From Streptomyces hokutonensis (GTDB taxonomy: Bacteria; Actinomycetota; Actinomycetes; Streptomycetales; Streptomycetaceae): a DNA stretch of 58,032 bases. The stretch covers positions 1-58,032 of the forward strand of contig NZ_BARG01000081.1 in assembly GCF_000376565.1 (NCBI RefSeq). The letters are read 5' to 3'. The position numbers were made by a program, and so were the translations under genes. This document shows, in pieces, positions 43,063 through 50,944 of this stretch (its first letter is position 1; each line of letters starts with the position of its first letter). Below the pieces are notes generated by a model. That model did no database searches. It saw only the letters and a list, made by a program, of their open reading frames with translations, and was not told where the DNA came from.

Positions 43063-43223
43063 GACGAGGTCCGGTGGACAGTGACTGTCCGAGGGGCGAG
43101 ACGGCAATGTCCGTACGGCAGTTGTGAGGACGGCGAACGGCGCGCGGATTCCCGACGAAGGGGTCGCCGACGCCCCGCCGATCTCACATCACGGACGATC
43201 GCGTCTCAAAATACGACACACCG

Positions 43224-43253
43224 GTGACATGTCCCGCCGTCCGTCCCTACGAT
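43224..43253 (+). promoter_or_regulatory. Promoter of the leaderless leader peptide and sulfur operon
   Basis: GTGACA/TGACAT at 43224-43230 (-35) and TACGAT at 43248-43253 (-10) are separated by 17-18 bp. The A of the leader ATG at 43261 lies 8 nt past the -10 box, where transcription should start. The mRNA would therefore be leaderless. Confidence 0.7.
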
Positions 43254-43260
43254 CGACCCT

Positions 43261-43341
43261 ATGAGGCAACAGGCGGATCTCACGAAGCGGCGGGCAGTGG
43301 ACCTGTGCCGCGTCGCCGCCATGCTCTGTCGCACTTTCTGA
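43261..43341 (+). CDS. Leader peptide with two Cys upstream of sulfurtransferase
   Basis: A 26-aa frame: MRQQADLTKRRAVDLC, then RVAAMLCRTF and stop. The form (Arg-rich, VDLCRVAAMLCR) matches the putative leader peptides annotated upstream of cysteine and sulfur genes in Streptomyces. Cys16 and Cys23 are suitable for cysteine-responsive translational attenuation, as shown for Cys-rich leaderless uORFs in mycobacteria. No ribosome binding site is present, in agreement with a leaderless start. About 115 bp separate its stop from the sulfurtransferase gene. Confidence 0.8.
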   Translation: MRQQADLTKRRAVDLCRVAAMLCRTF

Positions 43342-43455
43342 GCGGAAGCGCAGGCTTCCGTCTTCCCCCGTGCCCTTGATCTCTGGGCACCCGCGCGAGC
43401 GCGCACCCCTCTCTCACGCACCGCACCGCCGTAACTGCCCCGGAGGAGAAAAAGC

Positions 43456-44295
43456 ATGAGCCGCAGTGACGTCCTGGTCGACGCCGACTGGGTCGAGGCC
43501 AACCTCGACAACGCGGACATCGCCATCGTCGAGGTCGACGAGGACACGTCCGCGTACGAGAAGAACCACATCCGCAACGCCATCCGGATCGACTGGACCA
43601 AGGACCTCCAGGACCCGGTACGCCGTGACTTCATCGACCAGGAGGGCTTCGAGAAGCTCCTCTCGGCCAAGGGCATCGGCAACGACACGCTGGTGATCCT
43701 CTACGGCGGCAACAACAACTGGTTCGCCTCGTACGCCTACTGGTACTTCAAGCTGTACGGCCACGACAGCGTCAAGCTGCTCGACGGCGGCCGCAAGAAG
43801 TGGGAGCTGGACGCCCGCGAGCTGGTCGAGGAGGTCCCCGCGCGGGCCACCACCGACTACAAGGCCAAGCCGCAGAACAAGGCGATCCGCGCCTTCCGCG
43901 ACGACGTCGTGGCGGCCATCGGCTCGCAGAACCTGGTCGACGTCCGTTCGCCCGACGAGTTCAGCGGCAAGCTCCTGGCCCCCGCCCACCTCCCGCAGGA
44001 GCAGTCGCAGCGTCCGGGCCACGTCCCGTCCGCCCGCAACATCCCGTGGTCGAAGAACGCCAACGACGACGGCACCTTCAAGTCGGACGACGAGCTCAAG
44101 GAGCTCTACGCCGAGGAGCAGGTCGACCTCGCCAAGGACACCATCGCGTACTGCCGTATCGGCGAGCGCTCGGCCCTGACCTGGTTCGTGCTGCACGAGC
44201 TGCTCGGTGTCGAGAACGTCAAGAACTACGACGGCTCCTGGACCGAGTACGGCTCCCTGGTCGGCGTCCCGATCGAGCTCGGCGCCAACAAGTAA
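43456..44295 (+). CDS. Thiosulfate sulfurtransferase (two-domain rhodanese)
   Basis: A 279-aa cytoplasmic enzyme that moves sulfane sulfur from thiosulfate to an acceptor. Two rhodanese domains: an inactive N-terminal one (VLVDADWVEANLD) and an active C-terminal one with catalytic Cys in AYCRIGERS near residue 233. GGAGGAG lies before ATG 43456. It corresponds to the protein called CysA2/CysA3 in mycobacteria. The DUF1416 gene follows after 45 bp, the same pairing as cysA2-sseC. Confidence 0.95.
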   Translation: MSRSDVLVDADWVEANLDNADIAIVEVDEDTSAYEKNHIRNAIRIDWTKDLQDPVRRDFIDQEGFEKLLSAKGIGNDTLVILYGGNNNWFASYAYWYFKLYGHDSVKLLDGGRKKWELDARELVEEVPARATTDYKAKPQNKAIRAFRDDVVAAIGSQNLVDVRSPDEFSGKLLAPAHLPQEQSQRPGHVPSARNIPWSKNANDDGTFKSDDELKELYAEEQVDLAKDTIAYCRIGERSALTWFVLHELLGVENVKNYDGSWTEYGSLVGVPIELGANK

Positions 44296-44340
44296 GCACA
44301 AGAACCCGCACAACCGCTGCGACCTGAAGGAAACCAAGAC

Positions 44341-44628
44341 ATGTGTGGAGCGAAGGCCGGCGGCCCCGACGCCTCGACGATCAAGCCCGGTGAGACCACC
44401 ATCCAGGGCCAGGTGACGCGCAACGGCGAGCCGGTGACGGGCTACGTCCGTCTCCTGGACTCGACCGGAGAGTTCACCGCGGAGGTCCCGACCTCCGCCA
44501 CGGGCCAGTTCCGCTTCTACGCGGCCGAAGGCACCTGGACCGTCCGCGCCCTCGTTCCGGGCGCCACCGCCGACCGCACGGTCGTCGCCCAGACGGGCGG
44601 CCTGGCGGAGGTGGCGATCGCAGTCTGA
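44341..44628 (+). CDS. DUF1416 protein (SseC-like)
   Basis: A 95-aa protein starting MCGAKAGGPDAS, with Cys2 conserved in the family. It has a beta-sandwich domain of the carboxypeptidase-regulatory type (GQVTRNGEPVTGYVRLLD to YAAEGTWTVRALVPG). It pairs with the rhodanese as sseC does in mycobacteria, so a sulfur-trafficking or sulfation role is inferred. A strong terminator follows. Confidence 0.92.
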   Translation: MCGAKAGGPDASTIKPGETTIQGQVTRNGEPVTGYVRLLDSTGEFTAEVPTSATGQFRFYAAEGTWTVRALVPGATADRTVVAQTGGLAEVAIAV

Positions 44629-44645
44629 TCGCCGACCCACTGTCG

Positions 44646-44679
44646 AAGGGCCGCACCTTTTTTCCTGGGTGCGGCCCTT
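44646..44679 (+). terminator. Terminator of the sulfur operon
   Basis: AAGGGCCGCACC (44646-44657) and GGTGCGGCCCTT (44668-44679) pair perfectly over 12 bp with a T-rich 10-nt loop. Confidence 0.9.
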
Positions 44680-44706
44680 TGGCGTGCCCAGGCCTACGCT
44701 GGAAGC

Positions 44707-44967
44707 ATGCTGGCACGCCGCCGTCGCACCTACTTCGTCATGATGGGCATCTGCATCGGGCTCTTCGTCCTGGCCTGGGGAGTCGTGCGGATCTGGTCGG
44801 TGCCCGTGGCCGTCGGCATGTGCGTGGTCGCGATGGTGATCCCGCCCGTCGCCGCCATGGTCGCCAACCGCCGGGGCCCCGACGACCGCTGGTGGGACGA
44901 CCCGTCCGGCGACCCCAAGTCCGACGAGTGGTGGGACGAGCTGGACGGCAAGAAGCGGCGCCAGTAG
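44707..44967 (+). CDS. DUF3099 small membrane protein
   Basis: An 86-aa protein with basic start RRRRTYF, two membrane helices (residues 9-27 and 33-50) and an acidic Trp-rich tail (DDRWWDDPSGDP, DEWWDEL). This layout is that of DUF3099 proteins in actinobacteria. Function unknown. It may be co-transcribed with the next gene. Confidence 0.85.
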   Translation: MLARRRRTYFVMMGICIGLFVLAWGVVRIWSVPVAVGMCVVAMVIPPVAAMVANRRGPDDRWWDDPSGDPKSDEWWDELDGKKRRQ

Positions 44968-44989
44968 GGAAAGCGGGTAGAGGGCGGGC

Positions 44990-45367
44990 ATGTCGCCTAC
45001 GAGACTGTCCACCGTGGTGCTCGACGCGCGGGACGCGCATGAACTGGCCGATTTCTATTGCCGGTTGCTCGGCTACGTCGTCCGTGCCGAGGAACCCGAC
45101 TGGGTCCTCGTCGGCCCGCCCGAGGGCGGCGGCACCGGCCTCTCCTTCCAGACCGAGCCGGAGTACGTCCCGCCCGTGTGGCCCACCCGCAGGCCCGGTG
45201 AGCAGCAGATGATGCTGCACCTGGACATCGAGGTCGACGACCTGGAGGGCGAGACGGCGAGGGCGGTGGCGGAAGGGGCCACGCTCGCGGCCGATCAGCC
45301 CCAGGACGACGTACGGGTCTTCTTCGATCCGGCGGGACATCCGTTCTGCCTGTGGCGACAGGAGTAG
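44990..45367 (+). CDS. VOC/glyoxalase-like protein
   Basis: A 125-aa protein with one vicinal-oxygen-chelate module: STVVLDARDAHELADFYCRLLGY at the start and the closing VRVFFDPAGHPFCLW. His, Glu and Asp residues typical of VOC proteins are present (MMLHLDIEVDD). It lies 22 bp after the DUF3099 gene. No substrate can be assigned. Confidence 0.88.
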   Translation: MSPTRLSTVVLDARDAHELADFYCRLLGYVVRAEEPDWVLVGPPEGGGTGLSFQTEPEYVPPVWPTRRPGEQQMMLHLDIEVDDLEGETARAVAEGATLAADQPQDDVRVFFDPAGHPFCLWRQE

Positions 45368-45374
45368 GCCCGGT

Positions 45375-46280
45375 TCAGGTGGCCAGGAGGACCTTCGCGC
45401 GGACCCGGCCGTCCTCCAGCCGGGCGTGGACGTCGGCCGCCTGGGCCAGCGGCACCGTGATCCGCGGCCGGAGTGTCAGGGCACGTGTGGTGAGCGCCGC
45501 CATGGCCTCCGCGAGCGCGGCCGGGACGCGGAGCGGGTCGGGACCCGAGAGCCGGACGCCGAGTTGCGCGGCACGGTGGTCGGAGAGCGTGATCACCCGT
45601 TCCGTTCCGCCGGCCAGCTCGACCGCCGCCTCCAGGCCGCCCCTGCCCGCCGCGTCGAGTACGGCGTCGACCCGGCCGGCCTTCGCACGCACCTGGTCGA
45701 GCAGGTCCGGACCGTAGGCGACAGGCACCGCACCGAGCTTCTCGGCGGCGGCGAAGTCGGTGGCCCGCACGGCCGAGATCACCTGGGCTCCCCGGCCGAC
45801 CGCCAGTTGGGCGGCGATCGTGCCGACCGAACCGAGGCCGCCGAGCACGAGCAGGGTCTCCGCCTCCCGCACCTGAAGCTCGGCCAGCGTGCGAGCCGCC
45901 GCCTCTCCGGAGGCGGGCAGGGCCGCTGCGTCCTCCCAGGTCACCGAGGCGGGCTTGGGTACCCAGTACTCGGCGAGCACGTGGTCGGCGTACCCGCCGA
46001 GACGGGGCAGGAAGACCGCTACCTCCTGGCCGGGCACCACGTCGTTCACCCCGGCGCCGACCGCGTCGACGACGCCGGCTGCTTCGAACCCGAGCGTGGT
46101 TCCCGGTCCTGCGGGAAAGGCCTTCACCTTCCCGGCGCGGATCGCGAGGTCGGTGGGACCGACCCCGGCGAAGGTCACCGCGACCCGGATCTGACCGGCG
46201 CCGGGCGATCCGACCTCCACATCGCGGAGTTCGAGAACGGAGGGCGGACCGAATCCGGTCAGGACGACAGCTCGGGACAT
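45375..46280 (-). CDS. NADP-dependent quinone oxidoreductase (zinc-free MDR family)
   Basis: A 301-aa medium-chain reductase. The GroES-like N-domain has PGAGQIRVAVTFAGVGPTDLAIRAG, and a Rossmann fold with LVLGGLGSVGTIAAQLAVGRG lies near residue 140. There are no zinc-ligand Cys. It is the last gene of the MerR-SDR-oxidoreductase set, 27 bp after the SDR gene. It probably reduces quinones or enals under stress. Confidence 0.92.
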   Translation of the reverse strand: MSRAVVLTGFGPPSVLELRDVEVGSPGAGQIRVAVTFAGVGPTDLAIRAGKVKAFPAGPGTTLGFEAAGVVDAVGAGVNDVVPGQEVAVFLPRLGGYADHVLAEYWVPKPASVTWEDAAALPASGEAAARTLAELQVREAETLLVLGGLGSVGTIAAQLAVGRGAQVISAVRATDFAAAEKLGAVPVAYGPDLLDQVRAKAGRVDAVLDAAGRGGLEAAVELAGGTERVITLSDHRAAQLGVRLSGPDPLRVPAALAEAMAALTTRALTLRPRITVPLAQAADVHARLEDGRVRAKVLLAT

Positions 46281-46307
46281 CGGGAGTTCCTCTCGTAGGC
46301 GCGGGCG

Positions 46308-47354
46308 CTACAGGCCCCGCCGGATCTGGCTGTCGGCAGTCGCCACGATCGTCTCGGTGACGTCCCGAGGCTCCCAGCCAAGCACCGAGCGGGCTTTCTC
46401 GCCGCTGATGACCGGGATCCGGCCTCCCAGCGCCGCCGCGTCCCGCAGGGCCGGCTGTGTCTTCGCGGCCTCGCGCACCTGCTCGACGGTCAGTTCGACG
46501 GAGGGCAGCCGGTCGGCTGCGGCGGGGAAGTGCTCCCGCAGGATCTGCGCCATGTGCAGGAAGCTGATCGCCGGTCCGCCGACGGCGATGAAGCGCTCGC
46601 CCGCCGCCTTCGGGTGCAGCATGGCCCGCAGATGCAGGTCCACGACGTCGCGTACGTCGACGACGCCGAAGTACATGATCGGCACCGCGGGCATCTGCCC
46701 GGTCAACATGGCCCTGACCAGACCGACCGAGCCGGACGGCCGGGTGCCGAGCTGGGGGCCGAAGATGCCGGTGGGGTTGACGACGATCAGCTCGATGTCC
46801 CCGTGCGCATGGGCGTAGTCCCAGGCCGCACGTTCGGCGAGGACCTTCGACTTGTGGTACGCGGGCAGGCCCTCGGTGTCCGGGTCGGTCCAGTCCGCCT
46901 CCGTGTAGTGGTTGCCGGGCTTCGGCGTGTATCCGACCGCGGCGAAGGAGGACGTCATCACGACCCGCGCGACCCCGGCCCTCCGGGCCGCGGAGAGGAC
47001 CCGCAGCGTGCCGTCACGGGCGGGGCCGACGAGTTCGTCCTCGGTCGCCGACGCGGTGGAGGGGAAGGGCGACGCGTGGTGCAGTACGTGACCGACACCG
47101 CGCAGGGCCTCCCCCCAGCCGTCGTCGGCGCCGAGGTCGGCGACGGCGAACTCCAGCCGGTCCGCCGGATCCACCCCGGCCTGCTGTACGGCCGCCCGTA
47201 CCCCCGTCTCCTGCCCCGGCCCCCGGACCGTGACTCGGGTCCGGTACCCCTCGCGCAGCAGCCGGGCGACCGAGTGTCCGCCGACGAGGCCGGTACCGCC
47301 CGTGACCAGGATCGGCCTGCTGCTGCCGGGGGCGGTGAGATCGTCTGTGCCCAT
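46308..47354 (-). CDS. NAD(P)-dependent epimerase/aldehyde reductase (extended SDR)
   Basis: A 348-aa reductase with VTGGTGLVGGH nucleotide-binding motif near residue 18 and active-site Y-x3-K in AYHKSKVLAE near residue 160. The layout resembles dihydroflavonol/aldehyde reductase-type SDRs. The start is 13 bp downstream of the MerR stop, so it should be controlled by that regulator. Confidence 0.92.
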   Translation of the reverse strand: MGTDDLTAPGSSRPILVTGGTGLVGGHSVARLLREGYRTRVTVRGPGQETGVRAAVQQAGVDPADRLEFAVADLGADDGWGEALRGVGHVLHHASPFPSTASATEDELVGPARDGTLRVLSAARRAGVARVVMTSSFAAVGYTPKPGNHYTEADWTDPDTEGLPAYHKSKVLAERAAWDYAHAHGDIELIVVNPTGIFGPQLGTRPSGSVGLVRAMLTGQMPAVPIMYFGVVDVRDVVDLHLRAMLHPKAAGERFIAVGGPAISFLHMAQILREHFPAAADRLPSVELTVEQVREAAKTQPALRDAAALGGRIPVISGEKARSVLGWEPRDVTETIVATADSQIRRGL

Positions 47355-47367
47355 TGGATTCAGTCCT

Positions 47368-47823
47368 TCACTGGGTGAATTGTTCCGCTACGCGCAGGAC
47401 CGCTTCGGTCGCGCGGTTCTCGGCGGCGGCGTCCCCGCGCACCCGTGCGTCCCACAGATCCGCCTTCCGCCGCAGATACGTCAGGCGCAGCTGGAGCTGC
47501 CCGATGTCGGCGGCCAGCTTCTCCGCCTGCGAGGCGAACAGATCCCGCTGATCGGCCGCCGCGGAGTTCCCTTGGGCGAGCAGGTCCAGATAGCGGCGCA
47601 TCCCGCTGACCGTGACCCCCGACGAGCGCAGGCAGGACAGTGCCTCGACGCGGGCCACGGTCGCCGGCCCGTACCGGCGATGACCACTGGACTCGTCCCG
47701 GGCGACCTCTCCCAGCAGGCCGATCTTCTCGTAGTAGCGAAGTGTGGGCTCACTGAAACCGGACCGTCGGGCCATCTCCTGAACGGTCAGATCCGCTGTC
47801 TGCTCGCCGGTCGCTGCTGCCAT
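47368..47823 (-). CDS. MerR-family transcriptional regulator
   Basis: A 151-aa regulator. The winged helix has LTVQEMARRSGFSEPTLRYYEKIGLLG at residues 10-40, then a long coiled-coil (LFASQAEKLAADIGQLQLRLTYLRRK) and no Cys for metal binding. It heads the SDR-oxidoreductase operon. An 18-bp dyad lies 17 bp upstream of its start. The effector is probably an organic compound or oxidant. Confidence 0.93.
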   Translation of the reverse strand: MAAATGEQTADLTVQEMARRSGFSEPTLRYYEKIGLLGEVARDESSGHRRYGPATVARVEALSCLRSSGVTVSGMRRYLDLLAQGNSAAADQRDLFASQAEKLAADIGQLQLRLTYLRRKADLWDARVRGDAAAENRATEAVLRVAEQFTQ

Positions 47824-47839
47824 GGGAGGAGCCTCCGAT

Positions 47840-47857
47840 ACCTCAAGCGCTTGAAGT
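47840..47857. promoter_or_regulatory. MerR-type operator dyad
   Basis: ACCTCAAGCGCTTGAAGT is palindromic except for one pair. On the minus strand it overlaps TTGACT, a possible -35 for the merR operon, in the manner of MerR operators. Confidence 0.7.
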
Positions 47858-47897
47858 CAAGCCTCCACGTATACCAAGGCCTGCCGGCGGCAGGCGG

Positions 47898-48143
47898 TCA
47901 GCCGGTGGCGAGGATGGCCATCAGCAGTCCGCCGATGCAGAGCGCGGTGAGCGCGCCGGTCCAGAAGGCGTCGTCGCGGAGGACGCGGGGTGCGCGGAAC
48001 CGGCGGCGGCGACGGGGTGCCCGCGGTGCGGGTGGGGGTGTGGCCGGTGGTGGTTCCGGCGGTCGTACGACCGGCATGAGCGGGGGCGGGCATGCCTGGA
48101 CCGGGAGTACCTGGATCAGCTGGTGGGGCAGCGGGCGGTTCAT
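47898..48143 (-). CDS. Small Pro-rich membrane protein, 81 aa
   Basis: An 81-aa protein. A Pro-rich N-terminal half (PPPLMPVVRPPEPPPATPPP), a basic RAPRRRRRFRAPR stretch and one C-terminal membrane helix (TALCIGGLLMAIL) make up the chain. Its ATG overlaps the stop of the 121-aa gene. No family known to me. Confidence 0.7.
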   Translation of the reverse strand: MNRPLPHQLIQVLPVQACPPPLMPVVRPPEPPPATPPPAPRAPRRRRRFRAPRVLRDDAFWTGALTALCIGGLLMAILATG

Positions 48144-48505
48144 ACGGGGTGGGCCTCGCTGCGGTGTTTGCGGAGCAGGACGTTCGCGTCGGTCTCGGCG
48201 CTGTAGTCGTGTTCCGTGCGGGCGGCGGTGCGGCGGCCGTCGAGTTCCGCGCAGGTGTCGCAGTCGGCGACGGGCCGGAGCGGGGCGGCCACCAGGAACG
48301 GACCGTCGGTCCGCGCACGGGCGTTGGCGGCGCGGACCCCGGCGCTGAGGCGTTCCTGGTCCGTCGCCGGTCGCAGTGAGGCGGGGTCGGCCTGCCATTC
48401 ACGCCCACCGCCGACGGGGCGCAGCAGGGCGTAGGGCCCTGACTTGTCCTGGTACTCGCCGACCTTGTTCGTGGCCGGGTCGTACAGCAGCGCTCCGGTT
48501 TCCAT
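48140..48505 (-). CDS. Unknown 121-aa protein of the XRE/DUF397 locus
   Basis: A 121-aa protein starting METGALLYDPATNKVGEYQ, with a central CDTCAELD Cys pair and a C-terminal helix ending RKHRSEAHP. The form recurs beside WhiJ/DUF397 clusters in Streptomyces. AAAGGAGGAGGAG is a very strong ribosome binding site before ATG 48505. It is divergent from the XRE gene and coupled to the 81-aa membrane protein. Confidence 0.78.
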   Translation of the reverse strand: METGALLYDPATNKVGEYQDKSGPYALLRPVGGGREWQADPASLRPATDQERLSAGVRAANARARTDGPFLVAAPLRPVADCDTCAELDGRRTAARTEHDYSAETDANVLLRKHRSEAHPV

Positions 48506-48675
48506 CGGCTCCTCCTCCTTTTTGTGCAACTTCCATACAGAATGCGACAGTTGAACTACTCTGTGCATTCGTGGGGTGTTACGAGGATGACCCACGGCGG
48601 AGGCGAAAGCAGCGCCGACGGACTCAACTTCAACGCCGGGCACGCCAAATTCAACAAATTCAACAGGAGCGCGGG

Positions 48676-49521
48676 ATGCCGCAACGGCTGGTGATCACGG
48701 AGCGCAGTCACGAGCCCAGGAAGCGATTCGCCGAGGAGCTACGGCGCCTGAGGGGCGAACGCGGCCTGAGTCTGCGCGAGTTGGAGAGGGAGGTTGGGTG
48801 GGACTCCTCCTTGTTCAGCAAGATGGAGAGCGGGGGAACGCTGGGCGGGCCCGAGGTCGTACAGGCGCTGGATCAGTACTACGGGACGGCGCCGCTGCTA
48901 CTCACGTTGTGGGAGCTGGCGTTGGGGGATCCGACGCAGTTCAAGGAGCAGTACCGCCGGTACATGATGCTGGAGGCCGAGGCGACGAGCCTGTGGCAGT
49001 ACTCCGTGAGCATCGTCCCCGGTCTGCTCCAGACGGACGCGTACGCACGCGAGGTCCTCTCGCTCGGCGGCTACCGAGGCAAGGAACTGGACCGGCAGGT
49101 CGAAGCGCGCACAGGCCGACGGAAGTTGCTGGAAAGGCAGGACGACTCGCCGCCGTTCCGCGCGCTCCTCTCCGAAGCGGTGCTGCGCACACCCCTGCGG
49201 GACAAGCAGGCGTGGCGAGACCAGCTTGAGTACCTGGCGGAAGCGGCGGAGCGACCGGACGTCAACATCCAGGTCCTGCCGTACAGCGCCGGACTGTCGG
49301 GACTCGTGAGCACCGACGTGATGTTCCTGCGACTGCTGGACGGCACTACCGTGGCCTACACGGAGAACGCGCACCGTGGCGAACTCATCGAGGAAAATGC
49401 CCCGGTTGAGCAGTTGCAACGTGCGTACGATGCGATGCGCGACGTGGCGTTTTCCCTGCCTGAGTCGCGATCGTTCGTCCTGCGGATGTTGGAGGAAGTA
49501 CCGTGCGAGCCATCGACCTGA
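48676..49521 (+). CDS. XRE-family regulator with DUF5753 domain (WhiJ-type)
   Basis: A 281-aa regulator. HTH_XRE spans residues 17-65 (LRRLRGERGLSLRELEREVGWDSSLFSKMESG). The DUF5753 domain (SIVPGLLQTDAYAREVL to VNIQVLPYSAGLSGL) follows. AGGAG lies before ATG 48676. The DUF397 gene starts inside its 3' end. Such pairs (whiJ, abaA-type) influence development and antibiotic production in Streptomyces. Confidence 0.93.
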   Translation: MPQRLVITERSHEPRKRFAEELRRLRGERGLSLRELEREVGWDSSLFSKMESGGTLGGPEVVQALDQYYGTAPLLLTLWELALGDPTQFKEQYRRYMMLEAEATSLWQYSVSIVPGLLQTDAYAREVLSLGGYRGKELDRQVEARTGRRKLLERQDDSPPFRALLSEAVLRTPLRDKQAWRDQLEYLAEAAERPDVNIQVLPYSAGLSGLVSTDVMFLRLLDGTTVAYTENAHRGELIEENAPVEQLQRAYDAMRDVAFSLPESRSFVLRMLEEVPCEPST

Positions 49522-49706
49522 CCAACGTGACGTGGCGCAAGAGCAGTTACAGCAACCCGGACGGCGGCAACTGCATCGAGATCGCCCCCAACCTCCCCGC
49601 CCTCGTCCCCGTCCGCGACAGCAAGAACCCCGCCCACGGCACCCTCCTCTTCGGTGTCGACGCCTGGGCGGAGTTCGTCAGCTCGGTGAAGGGACCGGCT
49701 CAGTAG
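49503..49706 (+). CDS. DUF397 small protein
   Basis: A 67-aa protein with the DUF397 hallmarks WRKSSYSNPDGGNCIEIA, VPVRDSKNP and WAEFVSSVK. It starts at GTG 49503, overlapping the XRE gene by 19 bp. It probably binds the XRE partner and modulates its repression. It converges with and overlaps the dsrE gene by 7 bp. Confidence 0.95.
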   Translation: MRAIDLTNVTWRKSSYSNPDGGNCIEIAPNLPALVPVRDSKNPAHGTLLFGVDAWAEFVSSVKGPAQ

Positions 49707-50062
49707 ACGAGGGCCTGCGTCTCGTCGGCCATCGCCTCCTGTACGAACACCTGCGCCCCGGCGATCCGTACGCCCTCGAGGACGTCCTTCTCCGTGATGT
49801 CCCGCCGGGCCGCGCACTGCGTGCACAACGTGACGCGACCGGCGGCGAGGATCGAGTCGATGAGATCCGGCAGCGGCGCCGCGTGCGGGAGTTGGAACTC
49901 GGCGGCCCGGCCCGGCAGCGCGAACCACGCGGACTCGCCGGTCAGCCACAGGGAGACATCGACCCCGCTGGCAACGGCCACCGCCGCCACCGTGAACGCC
50001 TGTGAGCAGCGTTCGGGGGCGTCGGCCCCCGCGGTCACCTTGATCACGAGCTTCTTCGCCAT
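49700..50062 (-). CDS. DsrE/DsrF-like protein
   Basis: A 120-aa protein with VIKVTAGADAPERCSQAFTVAAVAV and a conserved Cys pair LCTQCAARRDI near residue 77. It fits the DsrE-like fold of small sulfur-relay proteins. ATG 50062. The catalytic Cys suggests persulfide handling, but its partner is unknown. Its 3' end overlaps the DUF397 gene. Confidence 0.85.
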   Translation of the reverse strand: MAKKLVIKVTAGADAPERCSQAFTVAAVAVASGVDVSLWLTGESAWFALPGRAAEFQLPHAAPLPDLIDSILAAGRVTLCTQCAARRDITEKDVLEGVRIAGAQVFVQEAMADETQALVY

Positions 50063-50161
50063 GACCGAATCGTAATCAACTTCTCTACAACTCCTTGCAA
50101 CGGCCATGAGTCTCCTGTGCGCGCATATGGAATGCGCATGCCATGTTCCGTGGGGGACGTT

Positions 50162-50944
50162 GTGGAAGTACCGGAAGTACCCGAAGAAACAGCCTCGGAG
50201 ATGCCCGAGGGAACAACCGAAGAGGTGTCCCGGCCGCCGCGCCGCCGCGGCCGCACCACGCTTCTGATCGCGGTCGCCGCGGTGCTCGGTGTCGTCGCCG
50301 GGACGTGCATGGGTTTCGTGGTCCAGGCGAACCGCGCTCCCGACAAGCTGCCCTCGCTCTCGCAGGCGACGCTGACGCAGGCGAAGGGCCCCGCTCCGGA
50401 TCCGCTGTCCGCCGCCGAGGACCGCAGGGTCAAGACGGACGGCGACCTGCGCAAGCTGCTGCTGAAGCGGCCGAGCGGGGCGCGGGACGCGGGCTACGAG
50501 GTCGGCGTGGACGGGTGGATGGACCTGGCCGAGGACGCGGAGACGTTCGACAAGCCGGCCGGCGCGTTCAGCGACCTCGTCGCGAGCGAGTTCCGCCGCG
50601 CCGCCGTCGCCAACTGGCGTGAGGGCAGCTCGCTGTACGTCGAGATCCGGCTCGTGCAGTTCCGCCAGGAGGACGAGCTCACGGTCTCCAGCGACTCGGA
50701 GGACGCGTACTACTGGGCCGAGAAGGAGTCCCACACCGACAGCTGGCCCATCCCGGGCACGGGCGACGGAATGGCGTACGTCCACAACTCGCCTGACACC
50801 AAGGCCGGTTACACGGACGTCTACAACGCGGAGGCGCACGCCTGGCGCGGTGACGTCGAAATGGACATCTGGGTCTCCTCGGCGAAGCCCGTCCCGAAGA
50901 AGAAGATCATGGACCTGGCCGAGCGGCAGATGGAGCGGCTGTGA
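50162..50944 (+). CDS. Type II membrane protein, first of three
   Basis: About 260 aa: an acidic Glu/Pro-rich cytoplasmic start, a basic RPPRRRGR stop, one membrane helix (TTLLIAVAAVLGVVAGTCMGFVV) near residue 45, and a roughly 200-residue extracytoplasmic domain. No family recognised. It ends in a GTGA overlap with the next gene, which has the same layout. GTG 50162 is chosen for its GGGGGA; in-frame starts at 50117, 50132 and 50138 are possible. Confidence 0.78.
   Translation: MEVPEVPEETASEMPEGTTEEVSRPPRRRGRTTLLIAVAAVLGVVAGTCMGFVVQANRAPDKLPSLSQATLTQAKGPAPDPLSAAEDRRVKTDGDLRKLLLKRPSGARDAGYEVGVDGWMDLAEDAETFDKPAGAFSDLVASEFRRAAVANWREGSSLYVEIRLVQFRQEDELTVSSDSEDAYYWAEKESHTDSWPIPGTGDGMAYVHNSPDTKAGYTDVYNAEAHAWRGDVEMDIWVSSAKPVPKKKIMDLAERQMERL

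Noticed and set aside
47861..47897. TATACC near 47870 as a plus-strand -10 box
   Set aside because: No gene starts downstream on the plus strand and the spacing to a -35 is wrong.
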